Assembly: GCF_016598775.1 (NCBI RefSeq)
Contig: NZ_CP066802.1
Span: 1,054,001 to 1,118,000 of the forward strand
Length of the DNA stretch: 64,000 bases
Source: Actinomyces weissii
GTDB taxonomy: Bacteria > Actinomycetota > Actinomycetes > Actinomycetales > Actinomycetaceae
Reading direction: 5' to 3'
Part shown: piece after piece, positions 47,765 through 57,312 of the stretch
Layout: the number at the start of each line of letters is the position of its first letter
Position numbering within the stretch: position 1 is the first letter of the stretch
The notes under the pieces: generated by a model
The model's database searches: none
What the model was told of the DNA's origin: nothing
What the model saw: the letters and a program-made list of their open reading frames with translations, nothing else
Made by a program: the position numbers and the translations under genes

Positions 47765-48697
47765 ATGACACGCATCCTGGACCTGGGCCCGGCCACCCTG
47801 GCCGCCCTGCGCGGCACGGAGCTGGTGGACGCCGTCCGCCAGGCTGAGGGCCGCACCGTCGCCGCCGAGACCATCACCGCCGTGCCGCCCCTCCAGGACG
47901 GCTGCTCCAACCCCGAGCTTGCGGCGGCCTTCGGCGCGGACATCATCTGCCTGAACCTCTACGACGTCACCAGCCCGCAGGTCTGGGGCCTGCCCGACGC
48001 TGGCACGCCGGCGGCCGCCCCCACCGATTTTGGGGGGTTCCCTGCTGGCAGAGGCCGCACCGCAGGCGACGTCGCCCGCCGCACCGGACGGGTCGTGGCC
48101 GTCAACCTGGAACCGGTGGACCCGGCCCGCGCCAGCTTCCCGGCGGGCAGGCGCGCGACCGTGGACAACGCCCTGGCCCTGGCCGAACAGGGTGGGGCGG
48201 TGGCCGTGATCACCGGCAACCCTGGCACCGGCGTGACCATGGACGCGATCGTGCAGGCCACCTCCCAGATCCGGTCCGCCACCGGCGACCGTCTGGTGCT
48301 CTTCGCCGGGCGCATGCACGCGGCGGGCGCCGGTGAGGCCGTTATGACCGCCGACCACGTCCGGCGCCTGGCTGACGCCGGCGCCCACGGCGTGCTCCAG
48401 CCAGCCCCCGGCACCACTCCCGGCTCCTCCATGCAAGCCACCACGGAGCGGGTGGAGCTCGCTCAGGCCCGTGGCCTGCTGGTGTGGAACTCCATCGGCA
48501 CCTCCCAGGAGGGCGCCAGCCGGGGCGTCATCGAGCGCATCGGCATGGACTCCAAGGCCTCGGGCGCGGACGTGCACCACATCGGGGACTCGGGCTACTT
48601 CGGGATCGCCCCGCCGGAGAACATCTACGCCTACTCCCTGGCGATCCGGGGGCGGCGCCACACCTGGCACCGCATGGCCCGCACCCAGGAGCGCTGA
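47765..48697 (+). CDS. TIM-barrel protein of the DUF7916 type
   Basis: The 310-residue protein looks like a phosphoenolpyruvate-mutase-like or amidohydrolase-like barrel: ETITAVPPLQDGCSNPELAAAFGAD, IICLNLYDVTSPQ, VAVNLEPVD, AVITGNPGTGVTMDAI and HHIGDSGYFGIAPPENIYAYS. I associate the pattern with the DUF7916 family, without a known reaction. It starts 36 nt after DUF3145, probably in the same transcript. Confidence 0.72.
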   Translation: MTRILDLGPATLAALRGTELVDAVRQAEGRTVAAETITAVPPLQDGCSNPELAAAFGADIICLNLYDVTSPQVWGLPDAGTPAAAPTDFGGFPAGRGRTAGDVARRTGRVVAVNLEPVDPARASFPAGRRATVDNALALAEQGGAVAVITGNPGTGVTMDAIVQATSQIRSATGDRLVLFAGRMHAAGAGEAVMTADHVRRLADAGAHGVLQPAPGTTPGSSMQATTERVELAQARGLLVWNSIGTSQEGASRGVIERIGMDSKASGADVHHIGDSGYFGIAPPENIYAYSLAIRGRRHTWHRMARTQER

Positions 48698-48761
48698 CGG
48701 CCCAGCCAGCCCGTTCACCTCGGCAGGCACCAGCAGGCGGTCAGGCTGGCGCCGGGCCACC

Positions 48762-49994
48762 TCAACGACTGAAGGCCAGGGCCACGTTGTGCCCACCGAA
48801 GCCGAAGGAGGTGCTTACGGCCGCCTGCAGCCCCGGCGCCTCCCGGCCTCCTGGGCCGACGACGTCCAGGCCGGTGGCCAGCACCTGCGGGTCGATCCCG
48901 CCGGGCAGCAGGGTGGGCGGCAGCCAGCCCTCCTGCAGGGCCATGACCGTTAGGACCGCCTCCAGGCCGCCCGCCCCACCCAGCAGGTGCCCGGTGGCGG
49001 ACTTGGTGGCGCTGACGGCGGCACCGGGCACGGTACGGGCCAGCACCTGCGCCTCCACGATGTCGCCCGCCGGGGTGGAGGTCGCGTGGGCGTTGACGTG
49101 CCCCACCTGCCGGGGCTCCAGGCCGCCGCGCTCCAGGGCCAGTCGCAGGGCCCGCTCCTGCTCGTGGCCCTGCGGGTCGGGGCGGGCGACGTCGTAGCCG
49201 TCCGCGGTCACGGCCGCTCCGGCCAGGCGGGCCAGCACGGTGGCGCCCCGGGCAGCCGCGTGCTCGGCGGACTCCAGCACCAGCACCCCGGCACCCTCAC
49301 CCATGACGAAGCCGTCCCGGTCGGGGGCGAAGGGCCGGGAGGCGGTGCAGGGCTGCTCCTGGCGGGTGGACAGCGCCCGCATGGCGGCGAAGGCGGCGAT
49401 GCTCATGGGGTGCAGGGCGGCGTCGGTGCCCCCGGCCACCACCACGTCAGCCCGGCCCAGGGCGATCAGGTCCGCCGCGTAGGCGATGGCCTCCCCTCCG
49501 GAGGCGCAGGCTGAGACGGGGGCGTGGCAGCCGCCGCGCGCGCCCAGCTCCAGGCTGACGGCCACCGCGGGCGCGTTGGGCATGAGGGCGGGCACCGCGG
49601 TGGGCAGCACCCGCCGGGGCCCCCTGTCCCGCAGGGCGTCCCAGGCCTGCATCACGCTGAGTACCGGCCCCATGCCGGGAGAGACGCTGACCGCCAGGCG
49701 CTGGCCGTCAACCGCGGGGGCACCGGCCTGCGCCCAGGCCTGGCGGGCGGCGAGCAGGGCGCACTGGCTGGAGCGGTCCAGACGGCGCAGCTCCTTGGCG
49801 CTCAGCAGCTCAGCCGGGTCACGGGCCAGGGGGGCTCCCAGCTGTACCGGCAGGGCGTGCTCCTGGACCCAGGCAGCGTCCAGGGGCCGCACGGCGCAGC
49901 GCCCCTCCCGCAGGGCCTGCCAGGTGCTGGGTACGTCCGCCCCCAGGGGGTTGACGGTGCCCAGCCCGGTGACGACGACCTCGGCGGCTGCCAC
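48762..49994 (-). CDS. fabF: 3-oxoacyl-ACP synthase II (FabF/KasA type)
   Basis: The 410-residue condensing enzyme of fatty acid elongation has the nucleophile C163 in APVSACASGGEA, and the histidines of GHVNAHATSTPAGD and ATKSATGHLLGGAG complete the Cys-His-His triad. GTG start at 49994, 4 nt after the acpP stop codon. It is the last gene of the fabD-acpP-fabF set. Confidence 0.94.
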   Translation of the reverse strand: MAAAEVVVTGLGTVNPLGADVPSTWQALREGRCAVRPLDAAWVQEHALPVQLGAPLARDPAELLSAKELRRLDRSSQCALLAARQAWAQAGAPAVDGQRLAVSVSPGMGPVLSVMQAWDALRDRGPRRVLPTAVPALMPNAPAVAVSLELGARGGCHAPVSACASGGEAIAYAADLIALGRADVVVAGGTDAALHPMSIAAFAAMRALSTRQEQPCTASRPFAPDRDGFVMGEGAGVLVLESAEHAAARGATVLARLAGAAVTADGYDVARPDPQGHEQERALRLALERGGLEPRQVGHVNAHATSTPAGDIVEAQVLARTVPGAAVSATKSATGHLLGGAGGLEAVLTVMALQEGWLPPTLLPGGIDPQVLATGLDVVGPGGREAPGLQAAVSTSFGFGGHNVALAFSR

Positions 49995-49998
49995 GGGC

Positions 49999-50247
49999 TC
50001 AGGCCTGGGCGTCGCAGACCAGGTCGACCAGCTGGCCGACCGTGCCCAGCTTGGTGAGCAGGGAGTCCTCCAGGGTGATCGGGTAGCGCTCCTCGATCTG
50101 GGTGGCCACGGTCAGCAGCCCCAGGGAGTCGATGTCCAGGTCCTGGGCCAGGTCAGTGTCCCGGGTGATGGTTGAGGCCTCCACGCCAGCCTCCTCCGCC
50201 AGGATCTCGGTGACGACGGTCAGGACCTCGGTGGGGTCGGCAGGCAT
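49999..50247 (-). CDS. acpP: Acyl carrier protein
   Basis: The 82-residue ACP has its phosphopantetheine serine at S41 in LDIDSLGLL (DSLG instead of the usual DSLD/DSLE). AAGGAG lies 5 nt before the ATG. It sits between fabD and fabF, as in M. tuberculosis (fabD-acpM-kasA). Confidence 0.94.
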   Translation of the reverse strand: MPADPTEVLTVVTEILAEEAGVEASTITRDTDLAQDLDIDSLGLLTVATQIEERYPITLEDSLLTKLGTVGQLVDLVCDAQA

Positions 50248-50406
50248 GGGGGCTCCTTGGGTGGGTGGCTGCGGTGGTGCCCGGCGGGCACGGGAGCATT
50301 GTCCCTCATCCGCGCCCGGCCTCGAGCACCTGGCGAGCTGGTGCTGCTGGTCGCCTGGGGCGGGCCTGCCTCTGGTAAGGGGGCTGCTTCGCCGTAGGGC
50401 CGTTCC

Positions 50407-51420
50407 TCAGGCGGCGGGGGCCCGCAGGCGCGTGACGGCGACCTGCGGCAGGTCGCGGCGGGCGAACCCAGCCAGCGTCCCGGCCGGTGCCAGCTCCACA
50501 GCCTGGGTCACCTCCAGGTCGGCCAGCCGCTGCTGCACCAGGTCCCAGCGCACCGGCGCGGTCAGGTGCGCCACCAGATCGGTGAGCAGGCGGGCGCTGG
50601 ACCCGCCTGCCGGGTGCAGGGCGCCGGTGGCCTCGTCCACCACCGCGCGTTGCAGGGGCCGGTCGGGCAGCTCGGAGACGGCCTGGGCCAGTGCAGGTGC
50701 TGCGGGGGCCATCAGGGGGGTGTGGAAGGCCCCGGCCACCTCCAGGGTCACCGCCCGGGTGCCCGCAGGCAGCTTCAGGGACCTGAGGGCGCTGAGGGGG
50801 CCAGCCACCACCGCCTGGGTGGAGCAGTTGACGTTGGCCAGGCACAGCCCCGCCGTCTGGGCGGCGGCCACCACGGCCTCCCGCTCGCCCCCCAGCAGGG
50901 CGGTCATCCCGCTGGGCTCCTCGGCCGGGTCCTGGCAGCACCGGGCCATGGCCTGGCCGCGGACGGCGGCCAGCCGCACCGCCTCCAGCGGGCTCAGGGC
51001 CCCGGCCAGGGCCAGGGCGGTCAGGGCCCCCAGGGAGTGCCCGGCCACCACCTCGCTGTGCCCGCCAGGCCTTACAGCAGCACCACCACCCACTACGGCG
51101 GTGCCAGCCCCCACGGCAGCACCACCAACCACGCCGTTTCCGTCACCGCTCCCGGCTGGGTCTGGCGCAGCCAGCAGGTCGTGGTGCAGGGCGCTGGCCA
51201 GGGAGACCAGCACGATCAGGGGCTGGGCCACAGCGGTGTCACGGATCTCCTCAGCGGGGGCCTGGGTGCCCAGGCGCAGCAGGTCCAGGCCGGTGGCCTC
51301 GCTGGCCGCCCGGGCCAGCGCCAGCACCTGCTCGCCCGGCCCCGGCTCTCCGGTGCCCAGCCAGGGGGAGAGCATCCCCGGCTTCTGGGAGCCCTGCCCG
51401 GGGCACAGCAGCGCCAGCAC
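50407..51420 (-). CDS. fabD: Malonyl-CoA:ACP transacylase
   Basis: The 337-residue FabD loads malonyl on ACP. CPGQGSQKPGM is at residues 6-16 and the nucleophile is S129 in VVAGHSLGAL. The GTG at 51420, 1 nt after the upstream stop codon and preceded by GGGAG, is preferred over a TTG at 51441. Residues about 86-119 are a Gly/Ala/Val-rich insertion directly before the nucleophile strand, with DNA of different composition. The rest is normal. Confidence 0.93.
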   Translation of the reverse strand: MLALLCPGQGSQKPGMLSPWLGTGEPGPGEQVLALARAASEATGLDLLRLGTQAPAEEIRDTAVAQPLIVLVSLASALHHDLLAAPDPAGSGDGNGVVGGAAVGAGTAVVGGGAAVRPGGHSEVVAGHSLGALTALALAGALSPLEAVRLAAVRGQAMARCCQDPAEEPSGMTALLGGEREAVVAAAQTAGLCLANVNCSTQAVVAGPLSALRSLKLPAGTRAVTLEVAGAFHTPLMAPAAPALAQAVSELPDRPLQRAVVDEATGALHPAGGSSARLLTDLVAHLTAPVRWDLVQQRLADLEVTQAVELAPAGTLAGFARRDLPQVAVTRLRAPAA

Positions 51421-51421
51421 C

Positions 51422-52606
51422 TCAGCTCCCGGCGGCGTCAAGACGCCCGATGATGATCGCCACGTGCAGCAGCAGCCCGTCCCGGGGGTCGGTGGGGTCC
51501 CAGCCGACCTGCTCCGTGACCCGCCCCAGCCGGTAGCGCACCGTGTTGGCGTGCACGAACAGGGCGCGGGCGGTGGCCTCCAGGCTGCGCCCGTGGGACA
51601 GGTAGGTGGCTACTGTCTCCTCAAAAGGCTCCCCCATCTCACGCAGCGGGGCATGCACCAGTGCCAGCAGCTGGGCGGGGGCCAGGGGGTCACCGGACAG
51701 CAGCCGCTCCGGCAGCAGCTCGTCGGCCCGCAGCGGGCAGCTGGCCTCCGGCCAGCCCGGCAGGGCCCGCAGCCCGGCCATGGCCGAGCGCAGCGACACC
51801 CCGGCCGCCGCCACCCCGGCGACCACCGGCCCGACCACCGCTGTCTGCCCGAGCTCAGCACCCAGGGCCACAGCGGCCTGGTCCAGGTGGGCCTCCAGGC
51901 TCAGGTCGGTGCGGGCGGCGTCGGTGGCCGACCTGGGGCCGCCCAGCACCACCAGCACCGAGTCGCCGCGCACGGAGACCAGGCAGTCCTCGGCCAGCAC
52001 ACGGCACTGGCGGCGCAGGTGGGACACGGCCAGGGCGTCCAGGGCGGTGCGGGCGGCGATCCCGACGGCGGGGCCGGTCCCGTGCCAGCCCGCGGTCCCG
52101 GCCCGGGTCTCAGCGTCCTGGGGGGAGTCGTGCAGCATGGCGTCCACCGCCACCGACTCCAGCCGCGCGTCCCAGGCCCCGCGCGCCTCTGCGGCCCGGG
52201 CGTACACCTGGGCGGCGGCGAAGCCGATGTCCCGGCCGAAGCGCAGCACCAGGATGCGCACGGAGTCCCGGTCCTGGGCGGGCACGACCTCGGGGAACTC
52301 CTCCTCCACCACGCTGACCACGGTGCGCACCAGGGACAGGGTCTGCTCCAGGGAGATCGTGCCGGTCAGGGCAGCCGGGGCCACGGAGAAGATCTGAGAG
52401 GGCTTGGTGGCGTTCTCCGGGTCCTCCACGGAGTCCACGAACATGGTCACGCCCATCCGGGAGACCGCCTCGATCTGGCGGCGGGAGGTCTCCGGCAGGG
52501 TGCGGTACCAGGGGTGGACCGCGCTGACACGGTCCAGGGAGTGCTCGACGATCTGGTGCTGCGCCTTGCGCAAGGCGGCTACTACGGGGGCGCTGAGGTC
52601 GGCCAT
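51422..52606 (-). CDS. PucR/CdaR-type regulator of fatty acid synthesis
   Basis: The 394-residue regulator has a C-terminal PucR helix-turn-helix (YLSHGRSLEATARALFVHAN, TVRYRLGRV) and an N-terminal domain beginning MADLSAPVVAALRKAQ. It sits directly upstream of fabD, like Streptomyces FasR (activator of the fab operon) and Rv2242. By analogy it likely controls fab genes. The ATG at 52606 is chosen from a TACCAT box 6 nt upstream. Confidence 0.88.
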   Translation of the reverse strand: MADLSAPVVAALRKAQHQIVEHSLDRVSAVHPWYRTLPETSRRQIEAVSRMGVTMFVDSVEDPENATKPSQIFSVAPAALTGTISLEQTLSLVRTVVSVVEEEFPEVVPAQDRDSVRILVLRFGRDIGFAAAQVYARAAEARGAWDARLESVAVDAMLHDSPQDAETRAGTAGWHGTGPAVGIAARTALDALAVSHLRRQCRVLAEDCLVSVRGDSVLVVLGGPRSATDAARTDLSLEAHLDQAAVALGAELGQTAVVGPVVAGVAAAGVSLRSAMAGLRALPGWPEASCPLRADELLPERLLSGDPLAPAQLLALVHAPLREMGEPFEETVATYLSHGRSLEATARALFVHANTVRYRLGRVTEQVGWDPTDPRDGLLLHVAIIIGRLDAAGS

Positions 52607-52612
52607 GAGCCG

Positions 52613-52618
52613 ATGGTA
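52613..52618 (-). promoter_or_regulatory. -10 box for leaderless regulator-fab operon
   Basis: TACCAT on the minus strand ends 6 nt before the ATG at 52606. Confidence 0.45.
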
Positions 52619-52730
52619 CGCGGCGGCTTGTAGGAATACCCAAAGTGTCAGGAAGCGGGGTGTTGTCACGACGCCGCTGGGGTCAGCTGCGCCGCCTGCG
52701 GCGTACGTGCCTGCCCGCCTCCGCGGCGGC

Positions 52731-53408
52731 TCAGCAGTAGTTGTGGACGTGGACGGCGTACTCGGCGCGGGCCACCGTGTTGCCCAGGCCCTGGTCCTGC
52801 AGGTCGGGCTTGGTGCCCGTCCACAGGACGTAGCTGCCGGCGGCCTGCGGGCCGAGCCTGACGTGGTCCACGTTGTCCACCCAGACGGTGGTAGCCAGGC
52901 CGTTGACGATCAGGGTGTCAATGTCTCCCTCGACGATGACGACGGTGCCGCCCGCGTTGACCTCGACCGTCTGTGCACCGGCCTCCACCCGCACTATGTA
53001 GGCGCTGGTGTTGTCAAAGCTGTCCTCAACCGTGGTGTGCGGGGCGGCCGGGACGGTCTTGCCGACCATGCTCAGGGCCAGCTCCCGGCTGGTCTCGGGG
53101 GAGAGGTCTTCCGGGGAGACGGGCTGCCTGAGGTCCGCCGCCGTGCAGTGGGGGCCGCGTTCCACCTGCTGCTCTGCCGGGGCGGCGCCGTCCAGGTCCT
53201 CTGGGGCTGCGGGGTCCTCAGGTGCCTCCGGCTCGGCTTCCTGGCCCCCTGCCTGTGCGCCGTCACCGCTGGCGGGGGTGGGCACGGCGTCGACGGCGGG
53301 CGTCTGCGCGGGGCGGCCAGGGGTACAGGCGCCGAGCAGGGGCAGGACCAGAACCAGGGCCGTGGCCAGGGCGCGGCGGGCCGGGGGCAGAGGTGTCAGG
53401 GTAAGCAC
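52731..53408 (-). CDS. DUF3060 lipoprotein
   Basis: The 225-residue protein has a signal peptide with lipobox LLGAC (Cys at about 28), a long acidic Pro/Ala/Glu linker (about 30-85), and a DUF3060 beta-repeat domain (VEVNAGGTVVIVEGDIDTL). It is presumably anchored to the outer face of the membrane. A TAGGAT box 6 nt before the GTG indicates a leaderless start. It interrupts the aceE-regulator order seen in M. tuberculosis. The function is unknown. Confidence 0.82.
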   Translation of the reverse strand: MLTLTPLPPARRALATALVLVLPLLGACTPGRPAQTPAVDAVPTPASGDGAQAGGQEAEPEAPEDPAAPEDLDGAAPAEQQVERGPHCTAADLRQPVSPEDLSPETSRELALSMVGKTVPAAPHTTVEDSFDNTSAYIVRVEAGAQTVEVNAGGTVVIVEGDIDTLIVNGLATTVWVDNVDHVRLGPQAAGSYVLWTGTKPDLQDQGLGNTVARAEYAVHVHNYC

Positions 53409-53414
53409 GTCTGA

Positions 53415-53420
53415 ATCCTA
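53415..53420 (-). promoter_or_regulatory. -10 box for leaderless DUF3060 transcript
   Basis: TAGGAT on the minus strand ends 6 nt before the GTG at 53408. Confidence 0.45.
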
Positions 53421-53672
53421 TAGGCAGCTCTTCTTCCGGGGCAGGCAGGCCGAGGTCCTGTCGGGGGGCGGGCCTGCGAGCAGGGCACGGGCCTGGGGGC
53501 AGGCCCGCGGCAGAAAAGCCCTGGCTGCCACCAGGTACCGCGGCTGCCAGCAGAGGGCCTGCCCGTGGCCGGGCAGCCCGCAGGCCCGGTGCCGGTACCG
53601 TCAGTGACGGCAGCCGACCCGGGCCTGCGGGGCGGGCGGCTCCCTTCAGGAGCGCCCGTGCCTGGCTGCTGC

Positions 53673-56426
53673 TCAGGCCTCACCACCGGTTGAGCCGGAG
53701 GTGCCCGCGTGTACGTTCTCCAGCTCGTAGAGGCTCAGCGCCTGGTCCAGCACCGAACGGTCCAGCCTGCCCTGACGCACCAGCGCCTGCAGGGCCTTGA
53801 CCACCACCGAGTGCGCGTCGATCAGGAAGAAGCGGCGGGCTGCGGCACGCGTGTCGGAGAAGCCGAAGCCGTCCGCACCCAGGGTGTGGAAGTCGCCCGG
53901 CACCCAGGCACGGATCTGGTCCTGCACCAGGTGGTCGAAGTCGCTCGTGGCGATGTAGGGCCCCTGCACCTCCGAGAGCCTGCGGGTCAGGTAGGGGACC
54001 TGCCCGGCGGTGTCACCAGAGAGGAAGTTGGCCTTCTCAGCGGCCAGGGCCTCACGGCGCAGCTCGTTCCAGCTGGTCACGGACCAGGTGGAGGCGCGCA
54101 CGCCCCAGTCCTGCAGCAGGATGTCGCGGGCCTCACGGATCCACGGCACACCCACGCCGGAGGCCAGCAGGGTGACCTCTGGGCCCTCACCGGCGGGGGC
54201 GTCGTCGAGCTTGTACAGGCCCTTGATGATGCCCTCCACGTCCACGCCCTCCGGCTCGGCGGGCTGGACGATGGGCTCGTTGTAGACGGTCAGGTAGTAC
54301 ATGATGTCGCGGTTGCGGCCCGAGTCGGGTCCGTACCAGCGCTCCAGGGCGTCACGCACGATGTGCCGGATCTCGTAGGCGTAGGCGGGGTCGTAGGTGA
54401 CCACGGCCTCGTTGGTCCCGGAGATGAGCGGCGAGTGGCCGTCCATGTGCTGGGTGCCCTCACCGGCCAGCGTGGTGCGCCCGGCGGTGGCGCCCATGAT
54501 GAAGCCGCGGGCCAGCTGGTCACCGGCGGCCCAGAACTGGTCCGCGGTGCGCTGGAAGCCGAACATCGAGTAGAAGATGTACACGGGGATCATCGGCTCG
54601 CCGTGGGTGGCGTAGCTGGTGCCAACCACCTGGAACAGGGCCGCGGAGCCCGCCTCGTTGATGCCGGTGTGCATGAGCTGGCCGGAGGTGGACTCCCGGT
54701 AGGACAGCATCATGTCGGCGTCCACCGGCGTGTAGTTCTGCCCCAGGGTGTTGTAGATCTTCTTGGTGGGGAACAGCGACTCCATGCCGAAGGTCCGCGA
54801 CTCGTCCGGGATGATCGGCACGATGCGCCGTCCGACGCCCTTCTCCTTGAGCAGCTCCTTGAGCAGGCGCACGAAGGCCATGGTGGTGGCGACCTCCTGC
54901 TTGCCGGAGCCGGACTTGAGGATGTCGTAGGCCTTGTCTCCGGGCAGCTCCAGCTCCTTGCCGTGGTCGCGGCGCTCGGGTACGAAGCCACCGAGCTGGC
55001 GACGCCGCTCCAGCATGTACAGCAGCGCCGGGTCGTCGGCTGCCGGACGGTAGTAGGGCGGCATCTTGGGGTTGGCCTCCAGCTGCTCGTCCGTGACCGG
55101 GATGTGCAGCCGGTCGCGCAGGCCCTTGAGGTCCTCCAGGGTGAGCTTCTTCATCTGGTGGGTGGCGTTGCGCCCCGCGAAGTGCGTGCCCAGCATGTAG
55201 CCCTTGACCGTGTGGGCCAGGATCAGGGTGGGCTGGCCCTTGTGCTCCATGGCCGCCTTGTAGGCGGCGTAGACCTTGCGGTAGTCGTTGCCGCCACGCT
55301 GCAGGGCCCAGATCTCCTCGTCGGTCCAGTCCTTGACCAGGGCCGCGGTGCGGGGGTCGCGCCCGAAGAAGTGCTCACGCACGTAGGCGCCGTCATTGGC
55401 CTTGAAGGCCTGGTAGTCGCCGTCCAGGGTCTCCATCATCAGGTGCTCCAGGGCATGGTCCTTGTCAGCCGCCAGGAGCTGGTCCCAGCCGCGGCCCCAC
55501 AGGACCTTGATGACGTTCCAGCCCGCGCCCTTGAACTGGGCCTCCAGCTCCTGGACGATCTTGCCGTTGCCGCGCACGGGGCCGTCGAGGCGCTGCAGGT
55601 TGCAGTTGACCACGAAGGTCAGGTTGTCCAGCTGCTGGTTGGCGGCCAGCTGGATCATGCCGCGGGACTCGGGCTCGTCCATCTCGCCGTCGCCCAGGAA
55701 GGCCCAGGTGTGCTGCTGGGAGGTGTCCTTGATACCAGCGCCCTGCAGGTACTTGTCGAACCAGGCCTGGTAGATGGCCTCCGCCGGGCCCAGGCCCATG
55801 GAGACGGTGGGGAACTCCCAGAAGTCCTCCATGCGGCGCGGGTGCGGGTAGGAGGGCAGGCCCCGACCCTCCTTGGGGTGGGAGTACTCCTGGCGGAAGC
55901 CGTCCAGGTCCGCCTCGGTCAGCCGCCCCTCCAGGAAGGCGCGGGCGTAGTTGCCGGGGGAGGCGTGGCCCTGGAAGAACACGTGGTCACCGCCGCCGGG
56001 GTGGTCCTTGCCCCGGAAGAAGTGGTTCATGCCCACCTCGTAGAGGGTGGCGGTGGAGGCGTAGGAGGAGATGTGCCCGCCCACGGCGACGCCGGGGCGC
56101 TGGGCGCGGGTGACCATCACGGCCGCGTTCCAGCGCAGCCAGCGGCGGTAGGTGCGCTCGGTGGCCTCGTCACCGGGGAAGTAGGGCTCGTCCTCCACGC
56201 TGATGGTGTTGACGTAGGGGGTGGCGGTCTGGGCCGGGACGGCGACGTTCTTGCGGCGCGCGTCAGCCAGCATGGACAGCAGGATGAAGCGGGCGCGGGG
56301 GGCGCCCTTCTCCTTGATCAGGGCGTCTAGCGAGTCGCGCCACTCCTTGGTCTCCTCGGGGTCGTTGTCGGTGACCTTGCTCAGGAGGCCGTCAATAAGC
56401 GGAGTGGAGTCACTGGTGGGGCTCAC
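53673..56426 (-). CDS. aceE: Pyruvate dehydrogenase E1 component (homodimeric)
   Basis: The 917-residue thiamine diphosphate enzyme decarboxylates pyruvate in the pyruvate dehydrogenase complex. The ThDP motif is [14 protein letters not shown], ending with [12 protein letters not shown]. Other conserved parts are [37 protein letters not shown] and [15 protein letters not shown] start at 56426 follows GAGGAA. The fab locus lies downstream, as in M. tuberculosis, linking acetyl-CoA supply to lipid synthesis. Confidence 0.96.
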   Translation of the reverse strand: MSPTSDSTPLIDGLLSKVTDNDPEETKEWRDSLDALIKEKGAPRARFILLSMLADARRKNVAVPAQTATPYVNTISVEDEPYFPGDEATERTYRRWLRWNAAVMVTRAQRPGVAVGGHISSYASTATLYEVGMNHFFRGKDHPGGGDHVFFQGHASPGNYARAFLEGRLTEADLDGFRQEYSHPKEGRGLPSYPHPRRMEDFWEFPTVSMGLGPAEAIYQAWFDKYLQGAGIKDTSQQHTWAFLGDGEMDEPESRGMIQLAANQQLDNLTFVVNCNLQRLDGPVRGNGKIVQELEAQFKGAGWNVIKVLWGRGWDQLLAADKDHALEHLMMETLDGDYQAFKANDGAYVREHFFGRDPRTAALVKDWTDEEIWALQRGGNDYRKVYAAYKAAMEHKGQPTLILAHTVKGYMLGTHFAGRNATHQMKKLTLEDLKGLRDRLHIPVTDEQLEANPKMPPYYRPAADDPALLYMLERRRQLGGFVPERRDHGKELELPGDKAYDILKSGSGKQEVATTMAFVRLLKELLKEKGVGRRIVPIIPDESRTFGMESLFPTKKIYNTLGQNYTPVDADMMLSYRESTSGQLMHTGINEAGSAALFQVVGTSYATHGEPMIPVYIFYSMFGFQRTADQFWAAGDQLARGFIMGATAGRTTLAGEGTQHMDGHSPLISGTNEAVVTYDPAYAYEIRHIVRDALERWYGPDSGRNRDIMYYLTVYNEPIVQPAEPEGVDVEGIIKGLYKLDDAPAGEGPEVTLLASGVGVPWIREARDILLQDWGVRASTWSVTSWNELRREALAAEKANFLSGDTAGQVPYLTRRLSEVQGPYIATSDFDHLVQDQIRAWVPGDFHTLGADGFGFSDTRAAARRFFLIDAHSVVVKALQALVRQGRLDRSVLDQALSLYELENVHAGTSGSTGGEA

Positions 56427-56710
56427 GGGTTCCTCGTTCCTCGCGTCGGTGCGGTGGATGGCCCGGCTGGGGCGCTGGCTATGACAGGGCCAAATCTACG
56501 GCCTGTGCTGGGGGAGTGTGGAGAAGTCGTCAGGAAGAAGGTCCTACCTCACGTGTGTTCTGACTCACGGAGCCTTGCTGGAGGGCAGCAGATGGCGCCT
56601 ACGGGAGCGGCTGAGGCACTTGCGCGTGCGGCACCTGATGCGGTGGGCTTGTCCTATGCGGGCAACAACCGGTCAGCGCCCGCCCAGTTGGAGCCGGTGG
56701 GCTCGGAAGG

Positions 56711-57127
56711 ATGGTGCGGGCAGTGGCTAGCACGGCAGGTGCGGCTTTGGGCTTCACCTCGGGGCAGGTCGTCCAGGAGTTCTGCTGGGACGAGGACGTA
56801 GACGAGGCCCTGCGCGCAGCGGTTGAGGCGGCCACGGGCACCGAGCTCGTGGACGAGGACTACGGGGACGTGGCCGACGGCGCCGTCGTGTGGTGGCGCG
56901 CGGACGACGGTGATGTGGATGATCTCACAGACCTGCTGGTGGACGCCCAGGCCAACCTGGACGGCGCGGGCGTGATCTGGGTGCTTACGCCCAAGGCACG
57001 CACCAAGGGCGCCGTGCCCGCCTCCGACGTCGAGGAGGCCGTGAGCACCGCTGGCATGCACGCCACCTCGGCCGCCTCGGTGGGAGAGCGCTGGAGCGGT
57101 ATCCGGGTCACCAGCCGGGGGCGCTAG
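56711..57127 (+). CDS. DUF3052 protein
   Basis: The 138-residue acidic protein has GFTSGQVVQEFCWDEDVDEAL, DYGDVADGAVVWWRADDGDV and GVIWVLTPKARTKG, characteristic of the actinobacterial DUF3052 family that is usually divergent from aceE. Function unknown. GTG at 56714 is an alternative start, since GGAAGG is very close to the ATG. The last 38 codons lie in the repeat duplicated at 59916. The TAG stop forms part of TAGTAT, a possible tRNA-Val -10 box. Confidence 0.88.
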   Translation: MVRAVASTAGAALGFTSGQVVQEFCWDEDVDEALRAAVEAATGTELVDEDYGDVADGAVVWWRADDGDVDDLTDLLVDAQANLDGAGVIWVLTPKARTKGAVPASDVEEAVSTAGMHATSAASVGERWSGIRVTSRGR

Positions 57128-57233
57128 TATCTGTGCCGGTGGCCGTGCGCCGCCCTCAGGGACCTGTAGCTCAGCTGGTAGAGCAACGCGTTTACACCGC
57201 GTAGGTCGTCGGTTCGAGCCCGGCCGGGTCCAC
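57014..57233 (+). repeat. Direct repeat copy 1 (DUF3052 end plus tRNA-Val)
   Basis: This 220-bp segment recurs at 59916-60135 with only two differences seen (57019 C/T and 57158 A/G). It holds the end of DUF3052, the tRNA promoter region and a whole tRNA-Val gene. Confidence 0.93.
57160..57232 (+). tRNA. tRNA-Val (TAC), copy 1, no encoded CCA
   Basis: The 73-nt cloverleaf has acceptor GGACCTG/CGGGTCC, anticodon loop TTTACAC (TAC) and T loop TTCGAGC. The discriminator A is followed by CTC, so the CCA end is not encoded, unlike copy 2. Confidence 0.95.
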
Positions 57234-57312
57234 TCATCATCGCTGCCAGGCGTGCTGGCAAAGGCGCGCGCTCGCGAGCAGGGGCCGTGAGGGCTCAGGT
57301 AGGAGAACTGTG

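Noticed and set aside
50102..52633. An 843-codon plus-strand open frame
   Set aside because: It is antisense to fabD and the PucR-type regulator, has low-complexity sequence and no ribosome site.
53709..56330. An 873-codon plus-strand open frame
   Set aside because: It is exactly antisense to aceE. High G+C at third positions keeps the opposite frame open, and it has no protein features.
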